Shown: positions 44,308 through 56,847, counted from the first letter of the stretch. The stretch is DNA of 64,000 nt from Serendipita indica DSM 11827 (GCA_910890315.1 CAJVGD010000046.1:1116001-1180000), one strand, 5' to 3'. Numbers and translations are program-made. Notes: a model not told the origin generated them from the letters alone.

Positions 44308-47300
44308 TCAAACAGATACGGTAGAAGATGATGTAGAAGACACGGGTGTAGAAGTCGATGATGAGGTCGAGGCGGAGGTGGAAGTAGAGAGGGGTGTAGA
44401 CGTCGACGTGGTTGTCGTCGAGTTTGAGGGAGTGCCAATGGTGAACACAGGCGAGAGCCAGGCATCATAGTCTTCCTCGACGTTGCGGTTGCCCGTAACT
44501 TTGAGGGATCGAATGAGGAGACGGTAAGTACCGTTGGGGATAGCAGTGCGGTTCAAGAAGCTGGTGACACGGACCCAATCGTATCCGTTGCCCTCGTCCG
44601 ACGCCACGATATGTCGTGGCTTGTACGGGAAACTCTGGACGGGGCCCACGGTTGGGACATTGAAGAAGGATCCAGAAGGGACAGTGATGCGACCGTTGTT
44701 GTTACCAAAGATGCCATTGAGCCAGTTCCAGAAGAGACCTCGCTTCTTCGCCGCCGGTGTCACGCCAGGAACTTGTGTATTGGGCATGACAAGGTCGGCG
44801 AGGAAGGATGGCGTACCTGCTGCACGACGATAGAGGATTGCTGGGTAGTCGTTGCCGATGAGCGAAAACGTCTGGTTTGGCTTGGGGACTTTGCCAGCCG
44901 AGTCGAGCAAGGCGGGGAGTTGAATGCCAAAGGACTGGGCCGTACGGTCCAAGATGGCCATGTCCTTCATCTTGGCTGCCACACCGAGGTAGGGAATACT
45001 AAACGTTTCGCCAAGACTCGAGCTAATAGTCACAAAGCCGGAGTAGATGGGGAACGTTTTCGGATCGACGCCTGCCGGAGGCTGGATGCTGAGAATGAAG
45101 CCATTGAAAAAGCCAGGCCAGACGGTAAACTTCTGCGACAAGATGGAGACGGACGCGGCTTGCGACGACGTGGGGAGAGGAGAGGTATACGGGAGCTTGG
45201 TGGCGCTGTTGATAGTAGAGATTGTCAAACCGGGTGTATGTGAGACGGTATAGGTGACGGATTTTTTGGTGGGGTTGGAGAGAGTGATGATTTGCACATT
45301 GTTGCCGTACGCAGTATCGTTCAAGAGTAACTCGCTCGTAGATACGACGGTTCGTGCGTGAATGGCATTGTACACGTTGATGAGTCCAGCGCCCTGTTGA
45401 GCGACGCTCACATAAGGCGCACCATCGGCCGTGGATGCGGGCACCATCATCGCAGTGTTTTGGAGTGCCTTTTTGACACTTCGAGCAGTCTTATCACCCT
45501 TTCCACGGGCAGAAAGGTAGAGGGCTGCAGAACCTGCGACAAAGGGAGTGGCCATGCTGGTACCGCTCGACACACCCCAGCCACCAAAGGCACGGGGGAT
45601 AGTGCTGAGAATGTTGCCTCCAGGAGCGACGACTAGAGGGACCGTGTCAAAGTCAATTGATAGTGGAACAGGTCGACATACCGGCTGGTTTGATCCGCAG
45701 GTCGTAAGTTGGGCCCATACCCGAGTATGTCGAGATGAGACCTCCACCCGGGATCTCGGTAAAGCCGGGTGCAGTGGACTTCAACAGGTTAGAAGGGAGC
45801 ACATTGAAGACAGAGTTTCATACCGGAGAGAACGTGACTTTCACATTGGCTCCAGAAGCAAACGAGTTGACGAGCTGAGGATTGGTTAGCTCTCAAACTG
45901 CAAAAGAGGTTAGTCTCCTACATAGACTCCGTCTTCCGCTCGAATCAGAACTGCAATGTAACCTCCCGAAGAAATGATACCAAGCGCGCTTCCATCACTA
46001 ATAGGCGTCAATTGAAAGTCCAAGGAGCAAGATAGATGCATACTTGTAAAGGAAGAAATACTTGGCACCCTTTGCTGCAGCATTTGCAAACTTGGTCGCA
46101 ACTGAGCATCCACCGCGACGAATGACAACGAGGTAGCCAGCAAGATTGGGCGTGTTGGCGGGAAGAGGGTTGCACGCATCATTGGTGATGGTCACGTCCG
46201 TCGAAGTGGCATAGACGGGCAAGCTGCCTGAGACTGGGAAAGCACGGAGCGAAAAGTACGGAATAGGTGCGTGGCCATCGGAGAGCGTTACGTTGATACT
46301 CGGGAGGACAGAGCTTACGATATGTCAGGGGGTGCATTGGGAGCGGGTGGCGTGTCCTTACTTTTCAACGGAACCAACGGCAATGACATCGTCTCCGCTC
46401 GCGGGAGCAGGAGTGTTCCATGCACCCATTTGACCATCGTTTGTACTGGGACCATCAGTCGCGCGTCTATAAGAAAGAGGAAAGGTATACGGACAGACTG
46501 GCAGTAACAACTCGTCCTTTCTTTGCAATGCGAGACGCAACGACACCAGTTGTGCTAGTGCTCCACCTAGAGACGGTCAGAGCCACGGTTTGATCCTAGA
46601 ATCAGGGAGCATACCCAGAACCAGAGCTGAGAGAGCTGCGAAAAGAAGTCAGCATTCCTTGCACGGAGTAGATGATGTACGTACAGCGTAATGACATCGT
46701 TTCCATCGCGATATGCCCTGAGGAGAGCTTCTACAACCACACTATAGGATGTCAAATCGTGCCAGAAAAGCTTTGAAACAGTACTCACGGGTCTTGCGCG
46801 GTACCAGTGCAGCCAAGGACTCGATATGCATAAATGGATGACTTGTATGCGACTCCAGTAATGTTGTAAATGTTTCCTGGCTGCGCAGCAATGATGCCAG
46901 CAACATGAGTTCCATGGCCTGTCCAAGATTAGGCACTTTGGTCGAATTTACACCGCACTATCATACCATAGCATCTAAAATCAAAATGTCAGCAAAGAGC
47001 TCTATCTACTATTTTCAACCAACGCCCGCGACTCGACCGAGAATTGTGCGCCTCGGTGTCTGCGGACGGCAGCAATGAGCGACAGGAAAAGGCACATACG
47101 TGTCCATTGGGTCGTCATCTGGGACTGGAGTATTGCCTCCGGTGTACGCGTCGCCTACGAAATCGTAGCCTCCCTTGACGAGGAAGTTACTCCCGATACC
47201 GCCGCCGAGGCCTAGACGACGAGCACCAAATTAGCTAAAATGAAAGCACGCCAAAGTTACGAGAAGGCGCACTTGGGTTGAGATAGTCGATACCGCTGTC

Positions 47301-48155
47301 AATGATCCCGATTTGGACACCCTGACCAAAGTTGCCTTAGCGATGGAGGCGTCAGTGACATAAACTCGGAGACAGCCTGGGAGAGAGACTACTCACCCTG
47401 TGCATGCAGCTTGTCGACGCCCTAGGGTGCAAACGTCAGTAGCCGGACGTTGGACTTGTGTCGTGGGAGGAAACGTACGGTCATGACATGGGTAGATTGA
47501 GTGTCGGGTGGCAGAGCCGGGTCGTTCACACCATTGACGGGCTGGTACTTTACGAGGCTAACGAGGAAACCGGCGCTCAGTTTTGTTGCAAGTGAGAACT
47601 CGAGAGGATGGGCGAGACGTACGGTGGGATGGCCATCATGAGAACCTGTCGAATGGCGACGACGCGTTGCATACTGAGGATGACATCCAGATCCTAATCA
47701 AAGTGCTCAGGTTTTGATCGGGAATGGGCTACCGGAGACGAACGGCAGAGTTGCCAACGCTGACTTCGAGGCCAACGAACAAATTGGGGTCGTTAAACTC
47801 GATACCGGTCTCGACTGAGATGCCTCGTCGTGCAAGTTCATCGTAAAAGTCTTGATGGGGCTATATGCATCGAGTTTCATGTCAGCCCAAGTTTGACGGA
47901 GTGAAACAGGACCCGAGGGGTCTGGAAGCGGAGACAAAGAGAGATACAGACAGTAAGGGAACGTTTGTGTTTTGAACCAGCAGCTGGAGAATCGAGTTCT
48001 ATAATATACTTGCCGGGCACAATATTTTCCGCGTCGGCAGCGGCGGAAGGGATGCCGTCTCGTCGATCCAAGCTCGAGGCAGACACGAGCGTTGGTGGGT
48101 TAAAAAGGTGTAAGCTGAGAGCACAGACAAATGCAATACATGCTGCTGCTCTCAT
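44308..48155 (-). CDS. Secreted subtilisin-like serine protease (S8, PA-domain, Vpr-like)
   Basis: Many short exons. The N-terminus MRAAACIAFVCALSLHLF is a signal peptide, followed by an I9-type propeptide (PGKYIIELDSPA, DFYDELARRGISV). Catalytic triad: Asp in GVQIGIIDSGIDYLNP (about 47290-47306), His in GHGTHVAGIIA (about 46902-46919), Ser in SSGTSMATPFVAG (about 45551-45564). A protease-associated domain lies between His and Ser (NPLPANTPNLAGYLVVIRRG, about 46090-46180). The C-terminal beta-rich domain ends in a Ser/Thr-rich tail suited to O-glycosylation. It acts outside the cell, probably in nutrition or in cutting host proteins. The triad is complete. Exon borders in 45.6-47.9 kb were only partly resolved. 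Confidence 0.9.
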
Positions 48156-48558
48156 CGTTTGAGTCTATGGGCAAAGATGGGGGTTTCTTGAAGGTTTAGA
48201 TAGCAAGAGTTCTTGAATGCTCGGTCAAGACACTCTTCGTCGTCCGTCACGCCAGTAAAAAGAAATAAAACCAAAAAATAAGGAGCGGAATGGGCGGTCG
48301 GAGAGGAGAGGTCCAAGATTCGGATTGAATGGCGTGCCTGAGGTTGTCGCTGTGCCCGTCTCCGTCTGTCTCTTGGACGTCGACCACGTCAAGCAAATGT
48401 CACGATTGTCGCTTACAATTGCCGTGTTTCATAAGGACATTCATTTATTTTCATAGTGGAGACTATCTCCAGAAGCACTAACGGCGCGGGACCGAGACAG
48501 GGACCAAGAAGCGTGGTTGCATGTAGCGTCTAATGCTTGTTGGAAAAGGAAGACTCCC
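48156..48558. other. Intergenic, protease promoter
   Basis: A-rich stretch at 48255-48285 upstream of the protease start on the minus strand; no gene seen. Confidence 0.5.
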
Positions 48559-49252
48559 TCAATGGCTCCTTGGCTTTTTGGGCGGCGGCGACGTTGGGTC
48601 GACACGGACCTCGAGCGCATACTCATCAGTATCCGTCTTGGATGGCTTTTTGGGCCTCTTTCCTTCTTTTTCTCGGTACCTTTCTGCACGGTAGTGGTTT
48701 TCCAGTGCGTCATCGAAGCATCGGTAAAAGGTCGACAAGCCTCTAGATCCCTGAGCAATCTCTGGATACTTTTTGTTCAGCTATAACGGCGAGTCAATAA
48801 CCCGTCCCAGAGCATACCAGAAAGATACGAACGCAATTCCAGATGTACCTCTGCGCTACCTCGAACTGGTCCCTAATGGGGACGTTGGTCTTGCCCAGGT
48901 AATCTCGCATCGCCGTCCTCAAATCATTCTGTGTGCTTGGATCAGATTATCTTGATCTTTATGCCACACCTACTAACCCGGAACTGTATATAGCGGTCAC
49001 GGTCGTCATTCCAAGGGGATCGCTCTTGGTTTGAGGGCGGCTTGTATTGCTCAGATGTAGTTAACTGAGCGTATCATATTGATTGTATACATCAGCCATC
49101 GAATTACCTGGTAAGAACGTCCATACCACTCTCAACTGCTGTCTGTGACCAGGGTTGTGAAGTCCACGGACATTGTTGATACTCGCTATAAGCCTCAGTG
49201 GAGCAAACCTTGCGATTGAAGCGGATCGAGTCACATGCTGAAGCATGGCCAT
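48559..49252 (-). CDS. Small conserved protein, probably mitochondrial, function unknown
   Basis: Four exons (49127-49252, 48978-49064, 48818-48928, 48559-48780), all joining at phase 0, encode 181 residues. The N-terminus MAMLQHVTRSASIARFAPLR has alternating Arg/hydrophobic residues and no acids, like a mitochondrial targeting sequence. The core reads PWNDDRDRYIQFR, LRTAMRDYLGKTNVPIRDQF, RYIWNCVRIFLLNKKYPEI and STFYRCFDDALENHYRAERY, a compact helical protein. The tail is Lys/Pro-rich. I do not recognise the family. Confidence 0.75.
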
Positions 49253-49655
49253 GTCAGAGTAGATGTGTAGGTGAGGTTCAACCCGGAGCCTGACGGGGGG
49301 TAATCAGGCGGGATGCCAATAAAGGAACAGGGTAGAGCCGAAAATATTAATGAGACTCGACATGCAATAGATTGCAAATACACATCTCTCTACCACGCAA
49401 CCCAATGGAGCAGTTCCGCTCGACTGATTGTGAGATCAAGTTCTGTTGGTTTCGAGTAGTCTTCCGAGACAAAAATGCCTTTGCACACTGGAATTAGCAA
49501 GAGTATAACCACTGGTATTTGCCCAAGGCCACAAGTACCCAATAGACGGACAAGAGAGGAAAGTATAATCAAGGAAGACTTTTCTGAATTTGGGCTCGAC
49601 CTCTGGATAATTGTATTGGGCAATACGTACATACATTGAAATAAACCGTAGCGCA
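49253..49655. other. Intergenic between the small protein gene and the NLR 3' end
   Basis: Promoter of the 181-aa protein and 3' UTR of the NLR. Open frames on the minus strand here are outside the NLR reading frame. Confidence 0.5.
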
Positions 49656-52600
49656 TCACACTCGAGTCTCTTTTCGAACCTTTGTCCATGAGAGACCACA
49701 CTGAAAACGAGTGAAGTCGAGCTTGGTCGCACGGAAAGAACTGGCTGTCGGCATAGTCAAGAGGAGGCGCGAGTATTGCAACCCATGTCGATTGTCCGGA
49801 GGTACCCAGAAGAGACGTTTCCCGGAAGATTGAACCCAGCCATCGTGTAAAAGTGAGCACTGTTTGAACCCAGGTATATTGATTGTCAGTTGGGTGCCCG
49901 GGAGATCTTCACTGTGATCTGAGAGTGTAGACTCTCCGTCATCCTGGATGGTGTTCTCTGCATCTCCTGGTACTTGTCAGGTCACGTCCCATAACCAAAG
50001 ACAAGGCAATCTAGACTCACCAGCGCCAACCTCCCACAGTCGAACCGTCTTGTCAGAGGAGCCGGAGACAATTCGTGAGCCATCTGGGGAGAACGCGACC
50101 GCCCAGACCGATGATTCATGGCCTCTGAGTGGCTCTCCCAATGGCTGACCAGTGACTGCACTCCACAATCGAACTGTCTTGTCCTCCGAGCCAGAGACAA
50201 TTATTGAACCGTCTGGTGAGAAGGCAATGCTGTTTACCCAATGCTCGTGACCGCTGAGTGGTTCCCCCAGTGAAGCACCAGTGGCATTCTCCCAGAGTCG
50301 AATTGTATTGTCCGACGAGCCAGAGGCGATTCGTAAACCATCCGGTGAGAAGGCAACGGCATTTACCCAATTTTCGTGGCCTATAAGCGGCGCTGCCAAT
50401 GGCTGTCCATTTTTTGTATTCCATAGTCGAATTGTATTGTCCGACGAGCCAGAGACAATTTGTGAGCTGTCTGGTGAGAACGCGACCGAGTTGACCCAAT
50501 CTGAGTGACCTCTGAGTGGCTCTCCTATTGACTGTCCAGTGATTGCATCCCACAACCGGATCGTACTGTCGGACGAGCCAGAGACGATTTGTGAGCCGTC
50601 GGGGGAGAATGCGACGGCCTTGATCCAATCCTCGTGGCCATTGATTGGTTCTCCAAATGGCTCACCAGTTACTGCATCCCACAGCCGAACCGTCTTGTCA
50701 GACGAGCCAGAGACGACTCGTGAGCCATCTGGAGAGAACATAATGGCGTTAACCGAATATTCATGGCCGCTGAGTGGCTCTCCTAACGACTCGCCAGTAA
50801 CTGCATCCCAAAGTCTGATTGTCTTATCAGATGAGCCAGAGACTATTTTTAAGCCATCTGGAGAGAATGCGACAGCCCGGACGGAGTATTCGTGGCCTCC
50901 GAGTGGCTCTCCTAATGAGTGACCGGTGCTTGCATCCCACAGTCTGATTGTCTTGTCGGATGAACCAGAGACAATTCTTGAGCTGTTGGGGTCGAAGGCA
51001 ACACTCGAAACCGAATCATCGTGGCCACTAATTGGCTCCCCCGATGACTGACCAGTGGCCGCATCCCACAGTCGAAGCGTACCGTCGGAGGAGACAGAGA
51101 CGATTTGTGAGCCACCTGGGGAAAACGCAACTGCGTTGACCACATCGTTGTGGCCTCTGATCGCCTCTCCTAATGGCTCGCCAGTGAATGCATCCCACAG
51201 TCGAATCTTCTTGTCAGACGAGCCAGAGACGATGCGTGAACCATCTGGCGAGAAAACGGCGGTGTTAACTGAATATTCATGGCCTTTGAGCGGCTCGCCC
51301 AACGATTCGCCAGTGACTGCGTCCCACAGGCAGATCATCTTGTCTTCCGAGCCGGAGACAATTCGCGAACCATCTGGTGAGAACGCGACGGCCCGGACCG
51401 AATATTTGTGACCTTTGATTGGCTCCCCCAATGAATGACCAGTGGATACATCCCAGAGCCGGATTGTCTTGTCTTTTGAACCAGATACAATTCGTGACCC
51501 GTCTGGCGAGAATATGACAGCGTTGACCCAACCGTCGTGACCTTGGAGTGGCTCTCCTAAAGGTACGCCAGTGGCTGCATCCCACAATCTTATCGTGTTG
51601 TCCTTCGAGCCCGAGACGATATGTGAGCCGTCCGGCGAGAATGCGATGGCCACAACTGAGTCTTCATGCCCTCGAAGTGGTTCCCCTAATGGCTGACCAG
51701 TGTATGCATCCCACAGCCTGATCATCTTGTCGGACGACCCAGAGACAATTTTTGAGCCATCTGGCGAGAATGAAACGGCGTTGATCCATCCTTTGTGACC
51801 TTCAAGGGTTTTGGGTAACCCAGGGTACACCTTCTCAAGCCCTTGTGTCACAGTGAGGGTTTCGATATACTTTTCTATACCCCCGATATGAAGATTTGTC
51901 TTCGTGGGAGTAAATGGAAGTGCGGAGATGTAGATATGGGGTGCACTGTCCTGGATGGGGACTGAAAATGCGATGATAAACCGTCGGATCTCGTTCATAC
52001 TATTTTTGGCTCCTTCTTCAAGCTATTTATTGCATAAGTCTCAGTTTCTTTGGGATATATCGCTCACTTCTGTGTTTGTAACCGCTTTAAGACCGGCTAT
52101 CGCTCGTGGCACTCCCCGGATGAAGCTCAGTATCTCCATCCAGTGTAGCACATGTGGGACTTGAATAAGGCTCTGAAGCTCCCTCTTGAGCGTAAACCGC
52201 CAGTTGTCGGTTGTTTCCGCAACATGAAACAACCAATGAGAGCTGGCATATCGAAGTCGCCTAGATATGAACTCTGATATTTTGGCGTCGAGGTTTGGGA
52301 TCTCCCTATTTAGGTAGAAAGATGACTCGATTTGACATATGTTGAACCTAAGTCCCTCATTTCGTGACTTGAGGCGGTTGAGACACCACGATGCAACCTG
52401 ACCATGCGCGTTGGCAATATTGATGTGTAATTTTTGGTGGCCATCGACGCCCTGGGTGATAGAGCACCGTCGAAGGAACTCAACGAGGGTAGGGTGTCGA
52501 AATTGGATAAGCTTTGTGGTTCTATCCTCGGTAAGTACACTTCCAAGATTCCTCACGAATGCCTTCGCGCTCCCCTCTACTCCAGCGTGCTTCAGGATAT

Positions 52601-54396
52601 CGTCGAGATCATCGGAGGTGAGAGGCTCAAATGCGGCGAGTAGCAGAGCGAGCATTTGATACATGACCGCGTGGTACTCGGGGTCTGTGCGCTCGAAGAT
52701 GAGAGTATATAGATCATCCATGGCTCCAGCCTGGCCCATGGACATCAGACGATTGTATATGATTCCCGGAGGGCTCAAACTGGTCTCGCTATTGAGCATT
52801 CGACATGCGGTGCTTGCCCAGATGAACAATCCGTTGGCTTTTTTGACAAGCCTCTGCTTCTTATCCTCCGAGAGTATATCATCTAGTGACTGATATACAT
52901 AGACCGCAATGTCGTCGACATTATCGCGATGTCTGACGTCGTGAAGGCGATCTTCCAACTTGGCCTTGATTGAGAGCGACCCTAAGACTGCTTGCACGAC
53001 AGGGTCAGGTCGACTCGTCATGAATATCCTGAGGTTTTTGTTTTGTCGAACAGCGGTCGAAAGAGTGTCAACTAGCTCTCTTCGCTGTGGTCCAGATCTA
53101 CATTCGTCCAGGGCGTCTATGACGAGGATTACACGCCTTTGTTGATGACAAATAGGGTAGACGACAAGCGTCTGAAATTGCTCGTCAATAGAGCTTCGTA
53201 TAACAGACGGATTTCGCTTCACGGCTCCAGCAACGTGCGGTGCGAGCTCAGGGATGTACTGAACAAGGTCTCTTGCTATGGTGGAGCAGAATTTGTCGGT
53301 GGTCGATCCTTCATTGCTTGCTATAGAGAAGAAGAATTGACCGCCTAGCACCCCCTCTCCTCGCCATTTTTCCACTGCAGACATTGCGACTGTGGACTTG
53401 CCGGAGCCGGCTATGTCACAGAGCCAAAATATAGGCTTCTCCGACGTTTTATCATCGGCCCACTGCCAGATCGTCTGAAGAACAGCCTTACGTGTTCCTT
53501 CCAGGCATGTGCGATGGACTGAGGATGGGACAAATGCTACGATTGGCAGTTGAAGTATAGCAGCAGTGTCGACTTGGGGTGCTAAGCAAGCGTCTAGTTG
53601 TAGGAAATTCCAGCTTACCCTCCGTCAAAATGGTCTCCACATTAGCCTTGGTAACCTCCATGTCTCCTTTGGTAACCTTGATGTCCCGTTTGATGGCTTG
53701 AACATGTATCCCAGTGCAAAGCCCCAATGCCTCCTATATTTACGATGAGCTTATGAATAGGACTGATAAAGATCGCACCATGAACTGCCGATGTCGATCC
53801 TGATATCTCGGCTGAGTTTGAGAATCTCTCCCGCATCAATTTTCACTTTTCTGAACGCTGTAAAGATGCCGGTTTTGCTGCGTTTCTTCTTGAGATCGAC
53901 AACAGTATCATACATAATTTCGAGGAATCTGCCTCGCTCAGCATATAGAAACTAACACGGGCTATTCACGTACTCAACATAGTGGATGAGCGGCTGGCTG
54001 AACGCCTTGTCTACGGCACCGTCCCCGTGATATGTCTCGAACAAGGCGACTTGATCCTCGAGCGCGGAGATATATTCTTTCAAACGTAGCCCGAGGTTGT
54101 TCCATTCTTCTTGGTTGTTCTCCGTTGCCTACTGCGTTGATTAGGGTGAAGCTACCCCAACTTGGCCAACTCGCCTGTATAACTTCGAGGATGGACTTTG
54201 TTGTCCGACACGCCGCCTTCAGAGGAGAAAGTACGTCTGATCCCTCGGCTATATTGGCCGCTACGTCGAGGCTGATGTTGACTATGTCGTACACTTGATT
54301 CCTCTTGCTTGATGAGGCTGGTGCGAAAGACGTGGAAGCCGACGGATTCATAACTCCTCTCTGTTTCTTGGAGTTTAATGCCGTTTCAGCCGACAT
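49656..54396 (-). CDS. NACHT-WD40 NLR-like receptor (HET-E/NWD type)
   Basis: Seven exons (54175-54396, 53974-54128, 53779-53928, 53619-53733, 52068-53572, 50021-52022, 49656-49966) give about 1486 residues. An N-terminal helical domain (MSAETALNSKKQRGVMNPSA) precedes a NACHT NTPase: Walker A CDIAGSGKSTVAMSA, Walker B RVILVIDALDEC, sensor MTSRPDP. A helical region, then 14 WD40 repeats of 43 residues, then a conserved cap (QCSLLHDGWVQSSGKRLFWV). Fungal NACHT-WD40 proteins act in self/non-self recognition; ligand binding by the WD40 part is thought to trigger NTP-driven oligomerisation. Intron 1 begins GC. One base is missing in exon 3 at 53799-53800 (RDI then DRHRQFMEALGL); adding it makes all phases fit. 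Confidence 0.9.
50033..51806 (-). repeat. 14 tandem 129-bp WD40-coding repeats
   Basis: Each unit encodes a GH-x3-V start, then a variant of AVAFSPDGSRIVSGSSDKTI, then RLWDA-x-TG and GEP. Units are highly alike at DNA level, implying recent amplification or gene conversion. Fourteen repeats equal two seven-bladed propellers. Confidence 0.95.
53641..53682 (-). repeat. Two 21-bp coding repeats in the NLR linker
   Basis: Consecutive 21-bp units encode KVTKGDM/EVTKANV-like heptads between the N-terminal domain and NACHT. A further diverged heptad lies on each side. Confidence 0.7.
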
Positions 54397-54947
54397 TGTG
54401 AACGTGGATGATCCCAAGTTGTGTTCGGCGTCTAGTATACTCTCGACCACAGTACCGTTACGGCACCTCCGCCAGCACCCGGTTGACAATGTAAACTATA
54501 GAGGTAGTAAGAATTGGCTAGGCAAACCAGTACTTCAAGGAGGGAGTAGGACCTAAATTTCGACTTTGGCGTTCAAGCCACCACCAAGTCAGTTCGAGCT
54601 TGATTTCTACGCAAATAGTTATATATCATCTTGTGGAGGGTTTCAGGTTAAGTCCTGTGGACATGGCGAGATGGCGACGGGCAAAAGTTGGGGACCGCTG
54701 TGGCGACTAGGTTGGAGGCCTCTGATATTCTTGAAACATGTAGTGGCATCCATACAAACGAAGGATCAACATTTAGCACGAACCAAAGACGCTGGAGCGA
54801 GATATAGCAAACTAAGTGAATAGGCAATACGTACGAGCTCTTGTATTTGGCAAGTATGTCACACGATGCATATAGTACGAGGTATAAGACAATGAGCAAC
54901 ACTAGAAGACTATACGATAAGTCTAGCGAATCGAAGTGACATCTCTC
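54397..54947. other. Intergenic, NLR promoter and 3' flank of the nuclear protein gene
   Basis: Open frames continue upstream of the NLR ATG for about 90 nt without an ATG, probably 5' UTR. No other gene seen. Confidence 0.5.
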
Positions 54948-56847
54948 TCACTTGCCGACATCGTCAGCATAGTCAAGGACAGTCGCAAAATCGAGCAGCG
55001 CAGCGACGAGCTGCTTTGAATCCGTCTTGCCAACATCTTCATCGTCTTCCAAGTCCGTCAAGTCGGACGAATCGTCGCTCTCACCAGCACGGTCAGAGCC
55101 CGCCTTGTTGTTACTTTGCTCTGTGCGGAATTGGATCCACTTGGCGAGCAACTTGCACTCGGCAGCTTCTCCAAATCCCCACCAGCTTTCGACCGTGTTT
55201 TTTGACCCAGTGGGCTCGTCTACACGTTCAGCATCGTCGGGACGACGGCCCCAGACGGGGACGAACCAGCACCATTTCCCATAGTCGTCGCGAGTCGACT
55301 TTGCAGGTGGCTTACGAAGCGAAGGTGTGTGGAAGTAGTAGACTCGTCCGTCCATATCGACCTGAGGCGTGAAGCGAAGAGAAATGGATGCCTGCTTCTT
55401 GAGAAAGTTGAGTCTGATGCCATGGTCCTTTGCATCGTGCTTGGCTTTGGCAGCTTCAAACTATATGGCAGGTGAGTGAGGGCCAGAGGTGTTTGCCGAG
55501 ACTTGCCTTTTGCTTCCACTTTGCTTGATCAAAGCCCTTGCCTCCAACCTTTTTCTCTTCCATGAGTGACGAGCGCAGAGAGGACCATCTTTCCCTTTCG
55601 GCCTTGGCAGCGGCAAAGTATTCCTTTCGGACTTCAACGCCTTCGTCCTTGTACTTGTCAACCTGGGCACGAAGGGCACGCGTATCAAGGAGATCGTCGA
55701 CAAGGGCGAGGAGCACTGGAATAAGCGCCTCTGAGTCAATCTCATCCTGCGGTTGCTTGAGCTGCTTGGTCAAACTGGGAATATTGAGCCCAGTCTTTTG
55801 ACGCATCTTGTCCAGACCGGAGAGAATGTCGTAGAATGTCATTCCTCGGTCGCGAAGTTCCTTGAGGAAATCGTTAAGCGGCCGACGCTGGTCGCTGGTC
55901 AGGTCTGTCTTGACAACCTCGAGGAAGGCGACGAGCAGAGCTGAAGGATGGTAAGCATCGAGCTAACACACTTGATGGAAAGACCAACCTTTGGCTGTAG
56001 CGTCATCAAAGGTGTCAAAGTCTTCGAGGCGCTCCAAGTAGACACGCTTGATATCCAGAGAGTCATTGAAACGAATGACAAATTCGCGCAGCTAGAGGAC
56101 GCGTGAGTGACGCAGAGGACAGGCAGATCAGCCTTACCAAGATGCGGTCTTCGATCTCCCGACGCGTAAAACCAGCTCCGACGCGCGTCCAGAGAGGCTG
56201 GGGAGCTTTCTTTGGAACGACTGGCTTTGCTGGAGCCTCTGAAGTCTGGAGGGAAGCTTAGTAAGTCGTCATCAGGAGCGAGGCGCGCGTGACGTACGCG
56301 GGGCGTGGGTGCTGCCAGTTTGGAAGGGTCAGAGTTTGCTTTGGGTGGTTCGCTTGATTTCTAAACGCGTCGAATGTGAGCAAAAACGCGTCAAATTGGT
56401 AGTGGATCTCACTTTGGCTGGCTTGACGACCTGACGACGTTTCTGGATCGGTTCTTTCGCGTCTTTATCGTCTTCGTGCTTTCGTTTCTTGTCTACTGCT
56501 TGATTTTGCTGTGTAGATGGCCTCAATGGCAGTGCTGGGCGCGTCTTTGCTGTCGATGGCTTGGTTTTGCTGTTCTTTGTGTTTTCAACGTCCTCTTGGA
56601 CGACAATACGAGTAGTTGGAATGGGAATAGCGACGTAGACGCGTCTCAGAGGTCGGGGATGCGAGGACATGTCGTGGTCGAAAGCAAGACTGGGGTCAAC
56701 AAACACGAGTTCAAGGTCCGACCAAACTTTGGCCCACGCGGCATCCAAAGGCACTCTGGAAAAACAATCTAAAATTGAAAAAAGACGCTCTCGGAGATAT
56801 TTTGAACTGTTTCGCCGTTGTCTGCATGCGCAACGCTCGATGGCCAT
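54948..56847 (-). CDS. Nuclear protein with DDT/WHIM-like region, function unknown
   Basis: Six exons (56413-56847, 56298-56360, 56138-56245, 55989-56091, 55507-55940, 54948-55460) give 551 residues. A basic Lys-rich segment (KKRKHEDDKDAKEPIQKRRQ) suggests nuclear location. LREFVIRFNDSLDI, FLKELRDRGMTFYDILSGLD and a coiled coil lead to VDMDGRVYYFHTPSLRK and KWCWFVPVWGR, which look like the WHIM-type 'reconstituted residue' strand of chromatin-remodeller accessory subunits. The tail is acidic. The fifth intron begins GC with a perfect AG/GCAAGT donor. The N-terminus is uncertain: another ATG at 56870 opens a different frame that might join by a small intron. Confidence 0.7.

Noticed and set aside
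44534-45636. Long plus-strand frames opposite the subtilase
   Set aside because: Antisense shadows in GC-rich coding DNA; the minus strand carries the S8 motifs.
50281-51411. Plus-strand frames with SDEPET-type repeats opposite the WD40 region
   Set aside because: Periodic antisense of the 129-bp WD40 repeats.
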